A DNA stretch of 64,000 bases from Acidobacteriaceae bacterium (GTDB taxonomy: Bacteria; Acidobacteriota; Terriglobia; Bryobacterales; Bryobacteraceae), in NCBI GenBank assembly GCA_019240475.1, contig JAFAYI010000026.1:248001-312000 (forward strand). The letters run 5' to 3'. The position numbers and the translations under genes were made by a program. Each line of letters starts with the position of its first letter. Within the stretch, counting starts at the first letter, position 1. Below are positions 44,637 through 54,546 of the stretch, piece after piece. Under the pieces are notes generated by a model. That model was not told where the DNA came from and searched no databases. It saw only the letters and a program-made list of their open reading frames with translations.

Positions 44637-46700
44637 ATGGCGTCTATTCAGCTCACCAACGAAACAACGCTCGACATCACTGCATCCGCGGCCGACGGCG
44701 GCGCGACGCTAAATCGCTATTTGAAGAACCCACTTGTCTTCTTTACGCCTGCCGCCTGGGATTCCGTGGTGGGAACGAAGATAGGAAATCTGACTGCGGC
44801 ATCGTTTCCACTGACTGCCTCCGCGAAAGGAGCGGGAAATTTCTCGGTTGGGGAAGCCGCCCTAAACGTGCAATCCGGCGCCTCTGTTTCCCTCGGCTTG
44901 CTAACGGGGGATGACAAAGATGAGTTCTGCGCGTCTATCCACAAGCCAAACGATCCATCCGTCAATGCGCTCGTCTCATTCACCATTCAAGGAACAGTCA
45001 GCGCCGGGCCTCACGCGTCGGTGAACGCCTTCAGCTTTGGCATTGCCGAAGGCGCGACCATTACGCTAGCGAACTTTTGCACCGCCTCCAATGCGGATGT
45101 ATTTATCGACGCCGCGAAGCGAGCTGTCGCCGGCCTAACCATCCCTCACGATCTGAGCGACCTCGCGAGCCTTCCTGTAAACGCCGTTTGCAGAGTGGGC
45201 GGCTCCAGTTCGTTAAAGTTTTCGGCGAGCGTAACATATAGCTTTGTCAACGAAGCGCTGGCAACGAAGTCGATCTCGAAGCTTCCCTCCATAGCCGTTA
45301 AGGCGAAGGCGGGAGCTACAGTTGAAGCGGCGGCAACCCACACCGGCAGCCATACGATAACGATCGCCAAGATAGCCGAGGGCAAACTGCACTTGGCCGT
45401 CGACCTTACGAAGACTGACGATTTCGAAACCAGCCTAACGGTGTCCGCGGGCCTGACTGCCGAAATAGGCACGACGGACGCGCTCGCGTTTCTGTCAGAC
45501 AAGATAAGTCCAAACGCTTCCGACGAATCGGCGAAAATTGCGGCGGAAATGCCCGCTGCCGCCGCTAAGAAACTGCGCCAGGATGTGAAAGCCGCCATCG
45601 ACGCGGCTCTTTCCAGTTCGCTCCAGATCTCACTGAAGACCGCGCTAGAGGAAAGCAGGACTCGGAGCCGCCTCTTCACTTATGAAGTCGACTTGAACGC
45701 TCTGGACTACCCGAGCAGTTTAGCGCTTCAAGCCGCCCTGGCCGGAGATTTCACCGCGCTCACCGCGCCAGGCGCGCTAACAGGCATTCGCGAGCTGGAT
45801 TCGGCGCTGGTAGTTACTTCCAAAATTAAGCACGATCTTGCTTTGCGCCTGCTTGGTGTTTTCAATTGGGAAAGTGTCAACACCTTCGTCGCAAAATCGA
45901 TGGTCGATTACACCAAAGACACCCACGAGATTGTGCTGTCCGATCAGGAGATCGAGATCGATACAAACAAGCTGAGCGCTGAGAAGCTTCGGCAAGTTCT
46001 ACTCAAAGGAGTTACGCTGACTATTCCAGCCTCCGCCAACACTCCCGAAAACAAGACGCTCCTGAATATCGTCTTCTTCGATCGTAAGGCTTCTGCCGAC
46101 CGTTCTACGACGCGTCAGTTCGTAAACATTCTTCGCGCAATCGGTTCTCAGGACGCCGCTTCCGCAACCGCGCTGCTCGCCCGAAACTTGGACAACTATG
46201 GAACCTCATCCCTTTATCTGGCTCTCAGCCTGACTCCTCCGCAGTGCCGGCGGCTCTTTTTGGATTCGAGCGGCGAGCCTCATGATTGGACTTACTACCT
46301 TCGTTACGCCTGCGACGCGCAAGCAACTATTCTCGATGGCGATGAAGCGAGCGCGAATCGTCTGAAGCTCTTTCAAGCAGGCGACGCATTTTGGAAACAG
46401 TTGAAAGGCGGCGGATCGGCGGCAAACCAGCGCGCATTGTTGCAGCAAGCCGGCATTCCGGCAGAAGCCGAAACCGATGTCCTCACCTTCATCTGGTGGG
46501 CTTCGGCGATGGGAGACTACGCCAAGGCTCTAGCCGCCGATCAATCGCTTGAGCATGCCGGCGGCGAGGTTGTCACCGGGGGCACGCGCGGCTTCGGCGA
46601 GCCGTGGCTGATAGTTGCTACTTGGAAGATGCTCGGAAATCCCGCTGTCGATAGTCGTTTCACCTCGTCTCTGCTCAAGCTCGCGCTCGGCGCCTTTTGA
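44637..46700 (+). CDS. 687-residue protein of unknown function
   Basis: Not recognised. No signal peptide. The first about 290 residues are Ala/Ser/Thr-rich and look beta-rich, with repeated SxSVSLGLLTG, SASVTYSFV and LTVSAGLTAE-like strands. Residues about 295-350 are helical and charged (ESAKIAAEMPAAAAKKLRQD). The C-terminal 200 residues look helical (LLARNLDNYGTSSLYLALSL; VLTFIWWASAMGDYAKALA). The protein is divergent from the DUF2235 hydrolase across 108 bp and ends 10 bp before the GH78 gene. Length and composition suggest a scaffold, pore-like or partner protein; none is proven. Confidence 0.7.
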   Translation: MASIQLTNETTLDITASAADGGATLNRYLKNPLVFFTPAAWDSVVGTKIGNLTAASFPLTASAKGAGNFSVGEAALNVQSGASVSLGLLTGDDKDEFCASIHKPNDPSVNALVSFTIQGTVSAGPHASVNAFSFGIAEGATITLANFCTASNADVFIDAAKRAVAGLTIPHDLSDLASLPVNAVCRVGGSSSLKFSASVTYSFVNEALATKSISKLPSIAVKAKAGATVEAAATHTGSHTITIAKIAEGKLHLAVDLTKTDDFETSLTVSAGLTAEIGTTDALAFLSDKISPNASDESAKIAAEMPAAAAKKLRQDVKAAIDAALSSSLQISLKTALEESRTRSRLFTYEVDLNALDYPSSLALQAALAGDFTALTAPGALTGIRELDSALVVTSKIKHDLALRLLGVFNWESVNTFVAKSMVDYTKDTHEIVLSDQEIEIDTNKLSAEKLRQVLLKGVTLTIPASANTPENKTLLNIVFFDRKASADRSTTRQFVNILRAIGSQDAASATALLARNLDNYGTSSLYLALSLTPPQCRRLFLDSSGEPHDWTYYLRYACDAQATILDGDEASANRLKLFQAGDAFWKQLKGGGSAANQRALLQQAGIPAEAETDVLTFIWWASAMGDYAKALAADQSLEHAGGEVVTGGTRGFGEPWLIVATWKMLGNPAVDSRFTSSLLKLALGAF

Positions 46701-46710
46701 TCAAAAGCGA

Positions 46711-49700
46711 ATGACCTTCTTAGCTCAGAGATCACGTGTGCCCGCTCTCGCGCGGCTACTTTTGCTCCTTGCAATATGCGTCGCGGGAGAGGCCCAACCT
46801 GTGCATTTGAAATGCGAGTATCTGCGGAACCCTCTGGGGATCGACGCGGAACGCCCCAGTCTCTCGTGGCAAAGCGATAATACGGCTCGCGGCTGGCGCC
46901 AGGGAGCGTATCAGGTTCTGGTCGCAACCGAGCCCGGCCGCTTACGACCTGGGGAAGCGGACGTTTGGGACAGCGGCAAACAGAGCTCGGAGGCCTCGGT
47001 TGGCGTCGCATACGGCGGTCCTTCGCTTCGATCGCGTCAGCGATACTACTGGGCGGTTCGGGTCTGGAGCGCTCGCGGCGCGGTTTCGCAATCTGCTGAG
47101 TCGGCCTGGTGGGAAATGGGCCTGCTGCGGCGCGAGGATTGGTCCGCGAAGTGGATTGCGTGGAACAACCCGAACACGAAGCTCGATCTCGCGGACGTTC
47201 GGTGGATCTGGGTGGCGGGACAGAATGCGCTCGAAACCGTGCCGCAAACCGCCGCCGACTTTCGCCTGAACCTGGAGCTGCCCGAAAAACCGCGCCATGC
47301 CGTTCTGTATGTGGTCGCGCGCGGTAACTTCAACGCCAAAGTGAATGGGCGGGAAAGCGGATCGAAGAAAAGTTGGAACGAGTTTGACCGGGAAGACATC
47401 GGCGACGAGCTTTCGGCAGGCTCGAATTCCATTCAGATCACCGTCACAGTTCCAGCGCCCCAGGTCTTTTCTCCACAGCAGCCGCCGGCGAGGACGGTTC
47501 CAGCCGCGCTTGCCGCGGTGCTCATCCTGACTCGCGCGGATGGCGCCATACAGCGCATCCCGAGCGATACGCGTTGGGAAGCTCGCCTGCAGAATGGGCC
47601 CGAATGGGAGGCTGCGCAAGTTGCCGGAAGTCTCGACGACAAACGTTTCGGCGAAAATCCTGCGCCACTGCCTCAACCGGCCGCGCTGCTCCGCCGCGAG
47701 TTCTCGATTTCAAAGCCGGTGAAGACCGCGCGAGTGTATGTTACCGCGCTCGGCAGTTACCGGCTCTTCATCAACGGTGTCCGGGTCGGCAACGATCGTC
47801 TTACTCCGGATTTCACAGATTATAGGAAACGCGTCCTCTATCAGACCTATGACGTGAGCCACTTGCTCGCCAACGGCGCGAATGTCCTCGGCGCCATGCT
47901 GGGCGACGGCTGGTTCGCGAGCGCCTTAACATGGATCGGCAAGCATTACTTCTTTCTGCCGCCGCCTACCCGTATCCTGGCGCAAATGGAGATCGCCTAT
48001 TCGGACGGAACTCGCCAAGTGGTCTCGACCGATGAAAGCTGGAAGGCGGCGCAATCTCCCATTCTACGTTCCGAAATCTATGCAGGCGAAGTCTACGACG
48101 CACGCCTGGAACAGCCCGGCTGGAACAAATCTGGCTTCGATGCCACGCGATGGATGCCCGCCATGGCCGCCGAACCGCCTTCCGCCGCGCTTACAAGCCA
48201 GATGTCCAATCCTGTCGAACTAACGAAAACCATCAAGCCGGAAAGCATCATTCCGCTCAGCAATGGCGTGTACGTTTTTGACATGGGGCAGAACATGGTC
48301 GGTTGGGTCCGCTTAAGAGTGAACGGCCCCGCGGGCACTCGCGTTCGCATGCGCTTTGCCGAGATCTTAAACCCGGATCGCAGTATTTACCGCGACAATC
48401 TGCGCAACGCGGACGCCACCGATATCTACACGCTTCGCGGCGGCGGAGAAGAAACGTTTACACCTCACTTTACATTTCATGGATTTCGATATGTCGAAGT
48501 AACGGGTTACCCGGGTGTCCCGACGCTCGATGATATGGCCGGCCAAGTTATCACCAGTGTTCCGGGCGATCCAACTGGCGAACTTACTACCTCCAGTTCG
48601 CTTGTCAATAAGATGTGGTCGATCGGCATCTGGGGCCAGCGCGGAAATTTTCTAAGTGTGCCGACAGATTGCCCTCAGCGGGACGAGCGCCTGGGTTGGA
48701 TGGCTGACGCGGCGGTCTTCTGGCGCACCGGCAGCTATAACTTCGACATCGCCGCATTTTCGGAGAAATGGATGCGCGATGTTGTGGATGCGCAGACGCC
48801 TTCCGGCGCGTTTACCAACGTTGCGCCCGACGTGCTGCCGGACGCGATCGACGAGGGCGCGCCCGGATGGGGTGATGCCGGAGTGATCGTGCCGTGGACC
48901 ACCTGGGTTCAATACGGCGATACCGCGATCATCAAGCGTAGTTGGGATGCGATGCAGCGCTGGATGGCTTTCACTCAAAATGCCAACCCCGATTTCGTCC
49001 GCAAGAAGCAAGTCGGACCCGATTTCGCGGATTGGCTCGCGCCGGATCGCTCCACGCCTAAGGATTTAGTCGATACCGCCTACTGGGCTCTTATCGCGGA
49101 CATGATGTCTCAGATGGCGCGCGCCATTGGCAAACCCGATGATGCCGCGCGATATGCCGTGTTATTCGATAACATCCGCGCCGCTTTCCAGAAACAATAC
49201 ATCAAGGACAACGGCGAGATCTCTAGCGGCAGCCAGACTTCTTACCTTCTCGCGCTATATGTAAAGTTAGCTCCGAAGGAGCTCGAACCGGTGATGACAG
49301 ACAAGCTTGTCAGAGCCATCGAGGCACGAGATTGGCACGTGTCGACCGGCTTCCTCGGTACCCCGTTCCTGCTATTTACCCTGGCCGAGCACGGCCGCGC
49401 CGACGTCGCTTATCGTCTGCTCTTGAATGAAAGCTATCCCTCCTGGGGTTACATGTTGTCGAAGGGCGCCACAACCTGGTGGGAGCGGTGGAACGGCGAT
49501 ACCGGCGATCCAGCAATGAATTCGTTTAATCACTACGCGTTCGGTTCGGTGCTCGCTTGGGTCTATCGATCGGTGACCGGCATCGACACCGCGCCCGGTT
49601 CGGGCTTTCACGACATTGTCATCCATCCGTACCTCGACGCGCGCATGACTTCGGCTCGCGGCCGGTACGCGTCCATTTATGGCGCCATTGCCACCGAGTG

Positions 49701-49890
49701 GAACGGCACGAGCGCCGGCCCGTTTTCACTCCGAGTCACCATACCCGCGAACACTCGCGCGACTGTCTTTCTTCCGGACATTCCAGGCGCCAAAGTAACG
49801 GAATCGGGCAAACGGATTCGTCTGCGCCCGCAAGACGGAAGCCTTGTCGTTCAGATCGGCTCCGGATCATACAATTTTCAGGTGCGGTAA
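46711..49890 (+). CDS. Alpha-L-rhamnosidase, GH78 (full-length type)
   Basis: 1,059 residues. Signal peptide (about 1-25), an Ig-like first domain (HLKCEYLRNPLGIDAERPSL), two Bac_rhamnosid N-terminal modules (about 130-480), then the alpha6/alpha6 catalytic barrel. The barrel motif TDCPQRDERLGWMAD (Asp658, Glu659, Asp666) holds the general acid region; a terminal beta domain closes the protein (HPYLDARMTSARGRYAS). It releases L-rhamnose from glycosides or pectin outside the cytoplasm. The start is ATG 46711, 10 bp after the 687-residue gene; the frame runs open further upstream inside that gene. L-rhamnose isomerase follows 5 bp later. Confidence 0.95.
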   Translation: MTFLAQRSRVPALARLLLLLAICVAGEAQPVHLKCEYLRNPLGIDAERPSLSWQSDNTARGWRQGAYQVLVATEPGRLRPGEADVWDSGKQSSEASVGVAYGGPSLRSRQRYYWAVRVWSARGAVSQSAESAWWEMGLLRREDWSAKWIAWNNPNTKLDLADVRWIWVAGQNALETVPQTAADFRLNLELPEKPRHAVLYVVARGNFNAKVNGRESGSKKSWNEFDREDIGDELSAGSNSIQITVTVPAPQVFSPQQPPARTVPAALAAVLILTRADGAIQRIPSDTRWEARLQNGPEWEAAQVAGSLDDKRFGENPAPLPQPAALLRREFSISKPVKTARVYVTALGSYRLFINGVRVGNDRLTPDFTDYRKRVLYQTYDVSHLLANGANVLGAMLGDGWFASALTWIGKHYFFLPPPTRILAQMEIAYSDGTRQVVSTDESWKAAQSPILRSEIYAGEVYDARLEQPGWNKSGFDATRWMPAMAAEPPSAALTSQMSNPVELTKTIKPESIIPLSNGVYVFDMGQNMVGWVRLRVNGPAGTRVRMRFAEILNPDRSIYRDNLRNADATDIYTLRGGGEETFTPHFTFHGFRYVEVTGYPGVPTLDDMAGQVITSVPGDPTGELTTSSSLVNKMWSIGIWGQRGNFLSVPTDCPQRDERLGWMADAAVFWRTGSYNFDIAAFSEKWMRDVVDAQTPSGAFTNVAPDVLPDAIDEGAPGWGDAGVIVPWTTWVQYGDTAIIKRSWDAMQRWMAFTQNANPDFVRKKQVGPDFADWLAPDRSTPKDLVDTAYWALIADMMSQMARAIGKPDDAARYAVLFDNIRAAFQKQYIKDNGEISSGSQTSYLLALYVKLAPKELEPVMTDKLVRAIEARDWHVSTGFLGTPFLLFTLAEHGRADVAYRLLLNESYPSWGYMLSKGATTWWERWNGDTGDPAMNSFNHYAFGSVLAWVYRSVTGIDTAPGSGFHDIVIHPYLDARMTSARGRYASIYGAIATEWNGTSAGPFSLRVTIPANTRATVFLPDIPGAKVTESGKRIRLRPQDGSLVVQIGSGSYNFQVR

Positions 49891-49895
49891 GTCGT

Positions 49896-51086
49896 ATGAA
49901 GAGTAAGTCGATCGACAGAATTCATCAGGCTCTCGAAGGCTTCCGGATAGAAATTCCTTCCTGGGGTTTCGCCAACACCGGAACGCGTTTCGGCAAGTTT
50001 GTGCAGCCGGGGGCGGCCACCACTACGGAAGAGAAATTCAGCGATGCCGGCCAAGTGCATGCGATTACCGGCATATGCCCAACCGTTGCTCTGCATGTAC
50101 TCTGGGACTTGCCGGAGGGACTCGCAAGCGTGCCCGAGGTGCAAGGGTTTGCGGCTCGTTACGGCGTGCGCCCTGGCTCCATCAATCCGAACCTGTTTCA
50201 AGAACAGATCTACAAATTCGGCTCCTTCGGGAACCCGGACGAGCATGCCCGGCGCCAGGCGCACGACCATTCGAGACTCAGCGTCCAGATCGCGACCCAA
50301 CTCGCAAGCCGCGATATATCCTTCTGGTTTGCTGATGGCTCAAACTATCCGGGGACAGCGAATATCCGCGCCCGCAAGGCGCTTTTCGAAGAGCACTTAC
50401 AGCAACTCCATGCCGAACTAACTTCCGGCCAGCGCATGCTGATCGAATATAAACCCTTTGAACCTGCTTTTTACCACACCGATATCGCCGATTGGGGCAT
50501 GGCTATGCACTTTGCCCGCGCCGCCGGCCCGCAAGCGCGCGTGCTCGTCGATACCGGTCACCACTACGCCTCGCAAAACATCGAACAGATCGTGGCATGG
50601 CTTCTCTCCGAAAACTTGCTCGGGGGATTCCACTTCAACGATCGCCGTTATGCCGATGACGACCTGACGCTCGGCTCAATCGACCCCTATCAGGCATTTC
50701 GGATCTTTCATGAAATCCTCAATTACGAGTGGGAGACCGGCAATCGCGCCGATATCGCGTACATGATCGATCAGAGCCACAACTTGAAGGGCAAAATCGA
50801 AGCCATGATTCAAACGGTCAACATGGCGCAGGAACTATTTGCGAAGGCGTCGCTGATCGATAACCGGAAACTGTCGCGGGCCCAGCAGCATTGCGACTTG
50901 GTAACCGGCGAATCCTGCTTACAAGACGCCTTCGCGACCGACGTTCGGCCCGCGATGCGTGAATGGCGCGCTTCGAAAGGTCTACCGGAGAACCCTTTGC
51001 AGGCCTTCAGCGACAGTGGATATCTGGAGCGGGTGGCCGCCGAGCGCGCTTCGCGTAACATGGCGAGCATTTCTTCTTACGCGTGA
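49896..51086 (+). CDS. rhaI: L-rhamnose isomerase (RhaI type)
   Basis: 396 residues, TIM-barrel sugar isomerase of the non-enteric RhaI group (TIGR02635-like). Metal and substrate motifs: IEYKPFEPAFYHTDI, VLVDTGHHYASQN, GGFHFNDRRYADDDL, and YMIDQSHN. It turns L-rhamnose into L-rhamnulose in the cytoplasm. ATG 49896 is chosen; the longer frame from 49557 lies within the rhamnosidase gene. Five bases separate the genes, so release and first catabolic step are co-transcribed. No kinase or aldolase of the pathway is in the window. Confidence 0.92.
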   Translation: MKSKSIDRIHQALEGFRIEIPSWGFANTGTRFGKFVQPGAATTTEEKFSDAGQVHAITGICPTVALHVLWDLPEGLASVPEVQGFAARYGVRPGSINPNLFQEQIYKFGSFGNPDEHARRQAHDHSRLSVQIATQLASRDISFWFADGSNYPGTANIRARKALFEEHLQQLHAELTSGQRMLIEYKPFEPAFYHTDIADWGMAMHFARAAGPQARVLVDTGHHYASQNIEQIVAWLLSENLLGGFHFNDRRYADDDLTLGSIDPYQAFRIFHEILNYEWETGNRADIAYMIDQSHNLKGKIEAMIQTVNMAQELFAKASLIDNRKLSRAQQHCDLVTGESCLQDAFATDVRPAMREWRASKGLPENPLQAFSDSGYLERVAAERASRNMASISSYA

Positions 51087-51093
51087 GGCGAGC

Positions 51094-53463
51094 TTACCAT
51101 TGTAAGTGGTTCTGCCCGGCGTGGAGCGGCTCCACCGATCCGTACCAGACAAATTCTCCCGAAATTCCTTGCGGTAGCCTAACATCGGCCGTGAAGCGCG
51201 TCTCATTACTGAGTTCGAGCGCAATCTCGCCCTCTGGATGCGGCATGCTGGCGCTGACGCGCTTGAGTGTTCCGATGTTCGGGGCAATACGTACCTTGCG
51301 AAATCCAGGCGCGGCCGATTCAACCCCCACTAACGTTCGAAAAATCTCGAAATTCGGACTCGCGCCCCAGGCGTGGCAATCCGATCTTGTATCCGGCCCG
51401 TTCCATTCGGACCAGGTCGTCAGGCCGTCCCTTAACATCTCACGCCACGGTCCCAAACTCTCAAGGTAGCGATCGCCTAAGTGAGCCTCACGCAAGGTCG
51501 CATTCGTGTAAGCGCGAAAGTAAATGGAAGACTGCTCGAGCGTTGTATCGGAGAACGTCTTTTCTACAACCGCCTTTACCTCCTCCGGCCTCACCACATG
51601 CGCCAGCACCGCTAGAGTATTAGCCTGCTGCGAATAGGTCCGGTGCGAAGGCTGGTCAGCGAACAGCCCGCGCGCCGAGTCCCAATCCGTATTCAAGATC
51701 GTGGCCTTTAGTTTCTCAGCCGCTGCGCGATCTTCTTCGGCCAATGCGCCGCTTCCAAGCGCTCTCTCTAGTTCCGCCGCCCAACGATACCCCAAAAGCA
51801 GTTGCAAATCGATTGCCGCCGATGAGGAGCCGTCACCCTCGCCGGGCGCGACTCCATCCCTCCAGTGCTTGGTCCAATCTACGAAGTTCCACCAGGGCAG
51901 TCGTTCGAGTGACCCGCTCGCTTTCTGATGGGCGGCGAAGAAGGAAAGCACGGAGCGGACGCCAGGCAGCATGCTCTTGACGAATGCAGCGTCGTCCACA
52001 TACATCCAGTAATCGTGCACCATCCCAATCCACCACAACGAGAAAGGTGGAATGTATTGCTGTAACCGAGAAGGTGCGCGGCTGTAAGTCGCGCCTTCCG
52101 CGGTTCGCGATGAGTTGAGTAATTCGATTCCGTTTTTCATCAGCCGTGAATCGCCGCTCATGTATAGCGAAATCATCATCTGTATGCGTGCATCGCCGGC
52201 ATATTGGAGCTGCTCATAATACGGGCAATCCATATAAGTCTCGTGCGCGCACAGCCGTGCCGTTCGCCATCCGGTTGTGAGTATCTCCTGAATGTCTTGA
52301 TTAACGGCCGGATCCGAAACCGTGATGCGGGCCTTGCCCTCAAACGGATAGGCCGTGAAGACGCCGCGTATGTCGTCGATCGTCAAGGGACTGCCGGCCG
52401 TTTGCACCACTAACTGCAGATATCTGAAAGTGCGCCAGAACAGCGGACGATAAGTTCGTTTCGGCTCGCCATCGGGAAGAAATGTGTCCGCCGTTCCATA
52501 AAACACCTTGCCTTCAGTCTCGTTTCGATTGCTCTTGCGAGGAGAGCGGTCGTTCGGCCCCGGCTTGTCGTATAACGTTTCGGCGTAGCGCAAGGTCACG
52601 GAAGCGCCTCTGCCGCCGCTCACTGTCAGTTCCGGATAAGCCGTCGTCAAGTACGTTTGATCCAGCAGAAAAACGGCTCGCGTGTTCGCCGAAATCGCGA
52701 ACTCGTGCTGTTGAAGCGGAAAACCTGCGGGAGCGGCAGCGCCTTCCGAATGGCGCAGCTCGCGCAAGCGTTCTATGCGCTCTTCTTCCAAAGGAATGTA
52801 ACGCGGCGTCAACATCCATCGATTGGGTCCGTCGCTCGCATCCCGGGGAGACGCTCTGCCGACCTCCATTGCCGGTATCCAAGAGGAATCGTCGAAGCCT
52901 TTGTCTTTCCATCCCCACGGATACGCGCTTCCGTCTACACGTTCATTTGCGCCCACGGCGTGATAGCCAGTGTCTTGATCTTGTGTCCAAGGCGCCGGGG
53001 AATAGGCATGGTCCTGGATGCACTTCCACTGCTTGTTTGTGTTGACTTGCGCGTTTTCGGGCGCCTCCGCTTGCAGCAGAAATCCCGTTTCGTTCGTATT
53101 CTGAGCCACGGCGCGATACGGACCGTCGTTCCAGGCCACCGCGGCCAGGACGTTCGTTCCCGCGTGAAGCTGCGGTGCGACGTCAACCACTTCGTAGCGC
53201 CAGTGGTATAGGTCGCTTCGCGCCGGCCCCCACGACACGCGGCGGCCATTCACAAACAATTCATAGCGATTGTCCCCGGAAACATACACCACAAAGCGAT
53301 CGGGCTTCGCATTCAATGTAAGCGACCGTCGGAAGTGATAGACGCCATAATCGGACGGCGAAGTCTGCGGCACGCGAATCCATTCAGCCGGCCACTTATC
53401 GCGCGCGAAATCTGTTCCGAAACACAGGAGCGGGAGCGCCGCCAAGACAAATAGAAATTTCAT
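51094..53463 (-). CDS. Alpha-L-rhamnosidase, GH78 (short type)
   Basis: 789 residues with a signal peptide (MKFLFVLAALPLLCFG). An N-terminal jelly-roll part (about 30-150, SGDNRYELFVNGRRVSWGPA), a second beta domain and the alpha6/alpha6 catalytic barrel. The active-site motif reads MDCPYYEQLQYAGDA (Glu417, Asp424), the usual variant of the short GH78 subgroup. Convergent with rhaI, seven bases apart. Divergent alpha/beta hydrolase on the other side (30 bp). Different architecture from the first GH78, so substrate split is plausible. Confidence 0.93.
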   Translation of the reverse strand: MKFLFVLAALPLLCFGTDFARDKWPAEWIRVPQTSPSDYGVYHFRRSLTLNAKPDRFVVYVSGDNRYELFVNGRRVSWGPARSDLYHWRYEVVDVAPQLHAGTNVLAAVAWNDGPYRAVAQNTNETGFLLQAEAPENAQVNTNKQWKCIQDHAYSPAPWTQDQDTGYHAVGANERVDGSAYPWGWKDKGFDDSSWIPAMEVGRASPRDASDGPNRWMLTPRYIPLEEERIERLRELRHSEGAAAPAGFPLQQHEFAISANTRAVFLLDQTYLTTAYPELTVSGGRGASVTLRYAETLYDKPGPNDRSPRKSNRNETEGKVFYGTADTFLPDGEPKRTYRPLFWRTFRYLQLVVQTAGSPLTIDDIRGVFTAYPFEGKARITVSDPAVNQDIQEILTTGWRTARLCAHETYMDCPYYEQLQYAGDARIQMMISLYMSGDSRLMKNGIELLNSSRTAEGATYSRAPSRLQQYIPPFSLWWIGMVHDYWMYVDDAAFVKSMLPGVRSVLSFFAAHQKASGSLERLPWWNFVDWTKHWRDGVAPGEGDGSSSAAIDLQLLLGYRWAAELERALGSGALAEEDRAAAEKLKATILNTDWDSARGLFADQPSHRTYSQQANTLAVLAHVVRPEEVKAVVEKTFSDTTLEQSSIYFRAYTNATLREAHLGDRYLESLGPWREMLRDGLTTWSEWNGPDTRSDCHAWGASPNFEIFRTLVGVESAAPGFRKVRIAPNIGTLKRVSASMPHPEGEIALELSNETRFTADVRLPQGISGEFVWYGSVEPLHAGQNHLQW

Positions 53464-53493
53464 CGACCGTAGAATGATATCGGAACAGAAGCC

Positions 53494-54546
53494 ATGAAAC
53501 GTCTCGCATTGCTATTGATTCTTGCCGCCGCTGTGCTAAGCGCACGCCAAAATTCGTCTCGCGCCGTTCCAGACAGCGACACGAGCTTCATCGACTCGGA
53601 TGGCGCCGCGCATGTCACGCGCGTGGTTCCCGTGCCAAGCACCATCAGCCCCGAAGCACAGCAAGTGCTCGGGAGGAAGGTGTCCGACGCGCCTACGCAC
53701 GAGACATTAGCCGAACGCCGCAGCAAGACGGACGCGTGGCAGAAGCGCGCCGGCGATCAAGCGCGCTCGCAATATCCGGCCAACGTTGCCGATGGCGCCA
53801 TCGCCGGAGTTCCCGTTCGGATCATCACTCCACCGAGCATTCCGCCCGAGAAGGCCGCGCGCGTTCTAATCAATCTTCACGGCGGCGGCTTCAACTCCGA
53901 TTCCGGTTCTCTCACCGAATCGATCCCCATGGCGAATTTGACGCAGACCAAAGTCGTCGCGGTGCTTTATCGACTTGCCCCTGAGCATCCATTCCCGGCC
54001 GCTGTCGAGGATGCGGTGGCCGTCTACAAGGAACTCTTGAAAACGTACCGGCCGCGCAACATAGGGATCTATGGCACATCCGCCGGCGCCATCCTGACCG
54101 GCGAGGTAGCCGTAAAGTTGCGCCAATCGGGCCTGCCGCTGCCGGGGGCGCTCGGAATCTTTTCCGGCATGGGCGATTTCTCCCGCGATGGCGACTCCCG
54201 CTCCATTTACGCGCTGAATGGTTTCTCCGGCCCGCTTGCTCCGCCTTCTAAGCAGCCGGCCAACAGCGATTACGTCGGCTCAGCCGACCGCGCCGATCCC
54301 GTTCTTTCGCCCGTGTATGCCGACCTGAAGAACTTCCCTCCAGCGCTCTTCATCACCAGCACGCGCGACCTGTTGCTCAGCGGCACAACCATTTTGCACC
54401 GCGCCTTCCTGCGCGCGGGCGTAGATGCCCAGCTAGTGGTGTTCGAAGCTCTGCCCCATGCATTCTGGAATGATACGCGCTTGCCCGAATCCAAGGAAAT
54501 GCACCGGCTCAGCGCCGATTTCTTCAATCGGCATCTCGGCGATTAG
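53494..54546 (+). CDS. Exported alpha/beta hydrolase, HSL/GTSAG esterase type
   Basis: 350 residues with a signal peptide (MKRLALLLILAAAVLSA). Oxyanion motif His129-GGG (NLHGGGFNSDS), nucleophile Ser196 in YGTSAGA, a DLLLSG segment with the catalytic Asp, and His in ALPHAFW. Bacterial HSL-family esterases hydrolyse short acyl esters; here, next to two rhamnosidases, a deacetylase or feruloyl-type role on plant polysaccharide is inference. Ends four bases inside the convergent LarA-like gene. Confidence 0.9.
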   Translation: MKRLALLLILAAAVLSARQNSSRAVPDSDTSFIDSDGAAHVTRVVPVPSTISPEAQQVLGRKVSDAPTHETLAERRSKTDAWQKRAGDQARSQYPANVADGAIAGVPVRIITPPSIPPEKAARVLINLHGGGFNSDSGSLTESIPMANLTQTKVVAVLYRLAPEHPFPAAVEDAVAVYKELLKTYRPRNIGIYGTSAGAILTGEVAVKLRQSGLPLPGALGIFSGMGDFSRDGDSRSIYALNGFSGPLAPPSKQPANSDYVGSADRADPVLSPVYADLKNFPPALFITSTRDLLLSGTTILHRAFLRAGVDAQLVVFEALPHAFWNDTRLPESKEMHRLSADFFNRHLGD

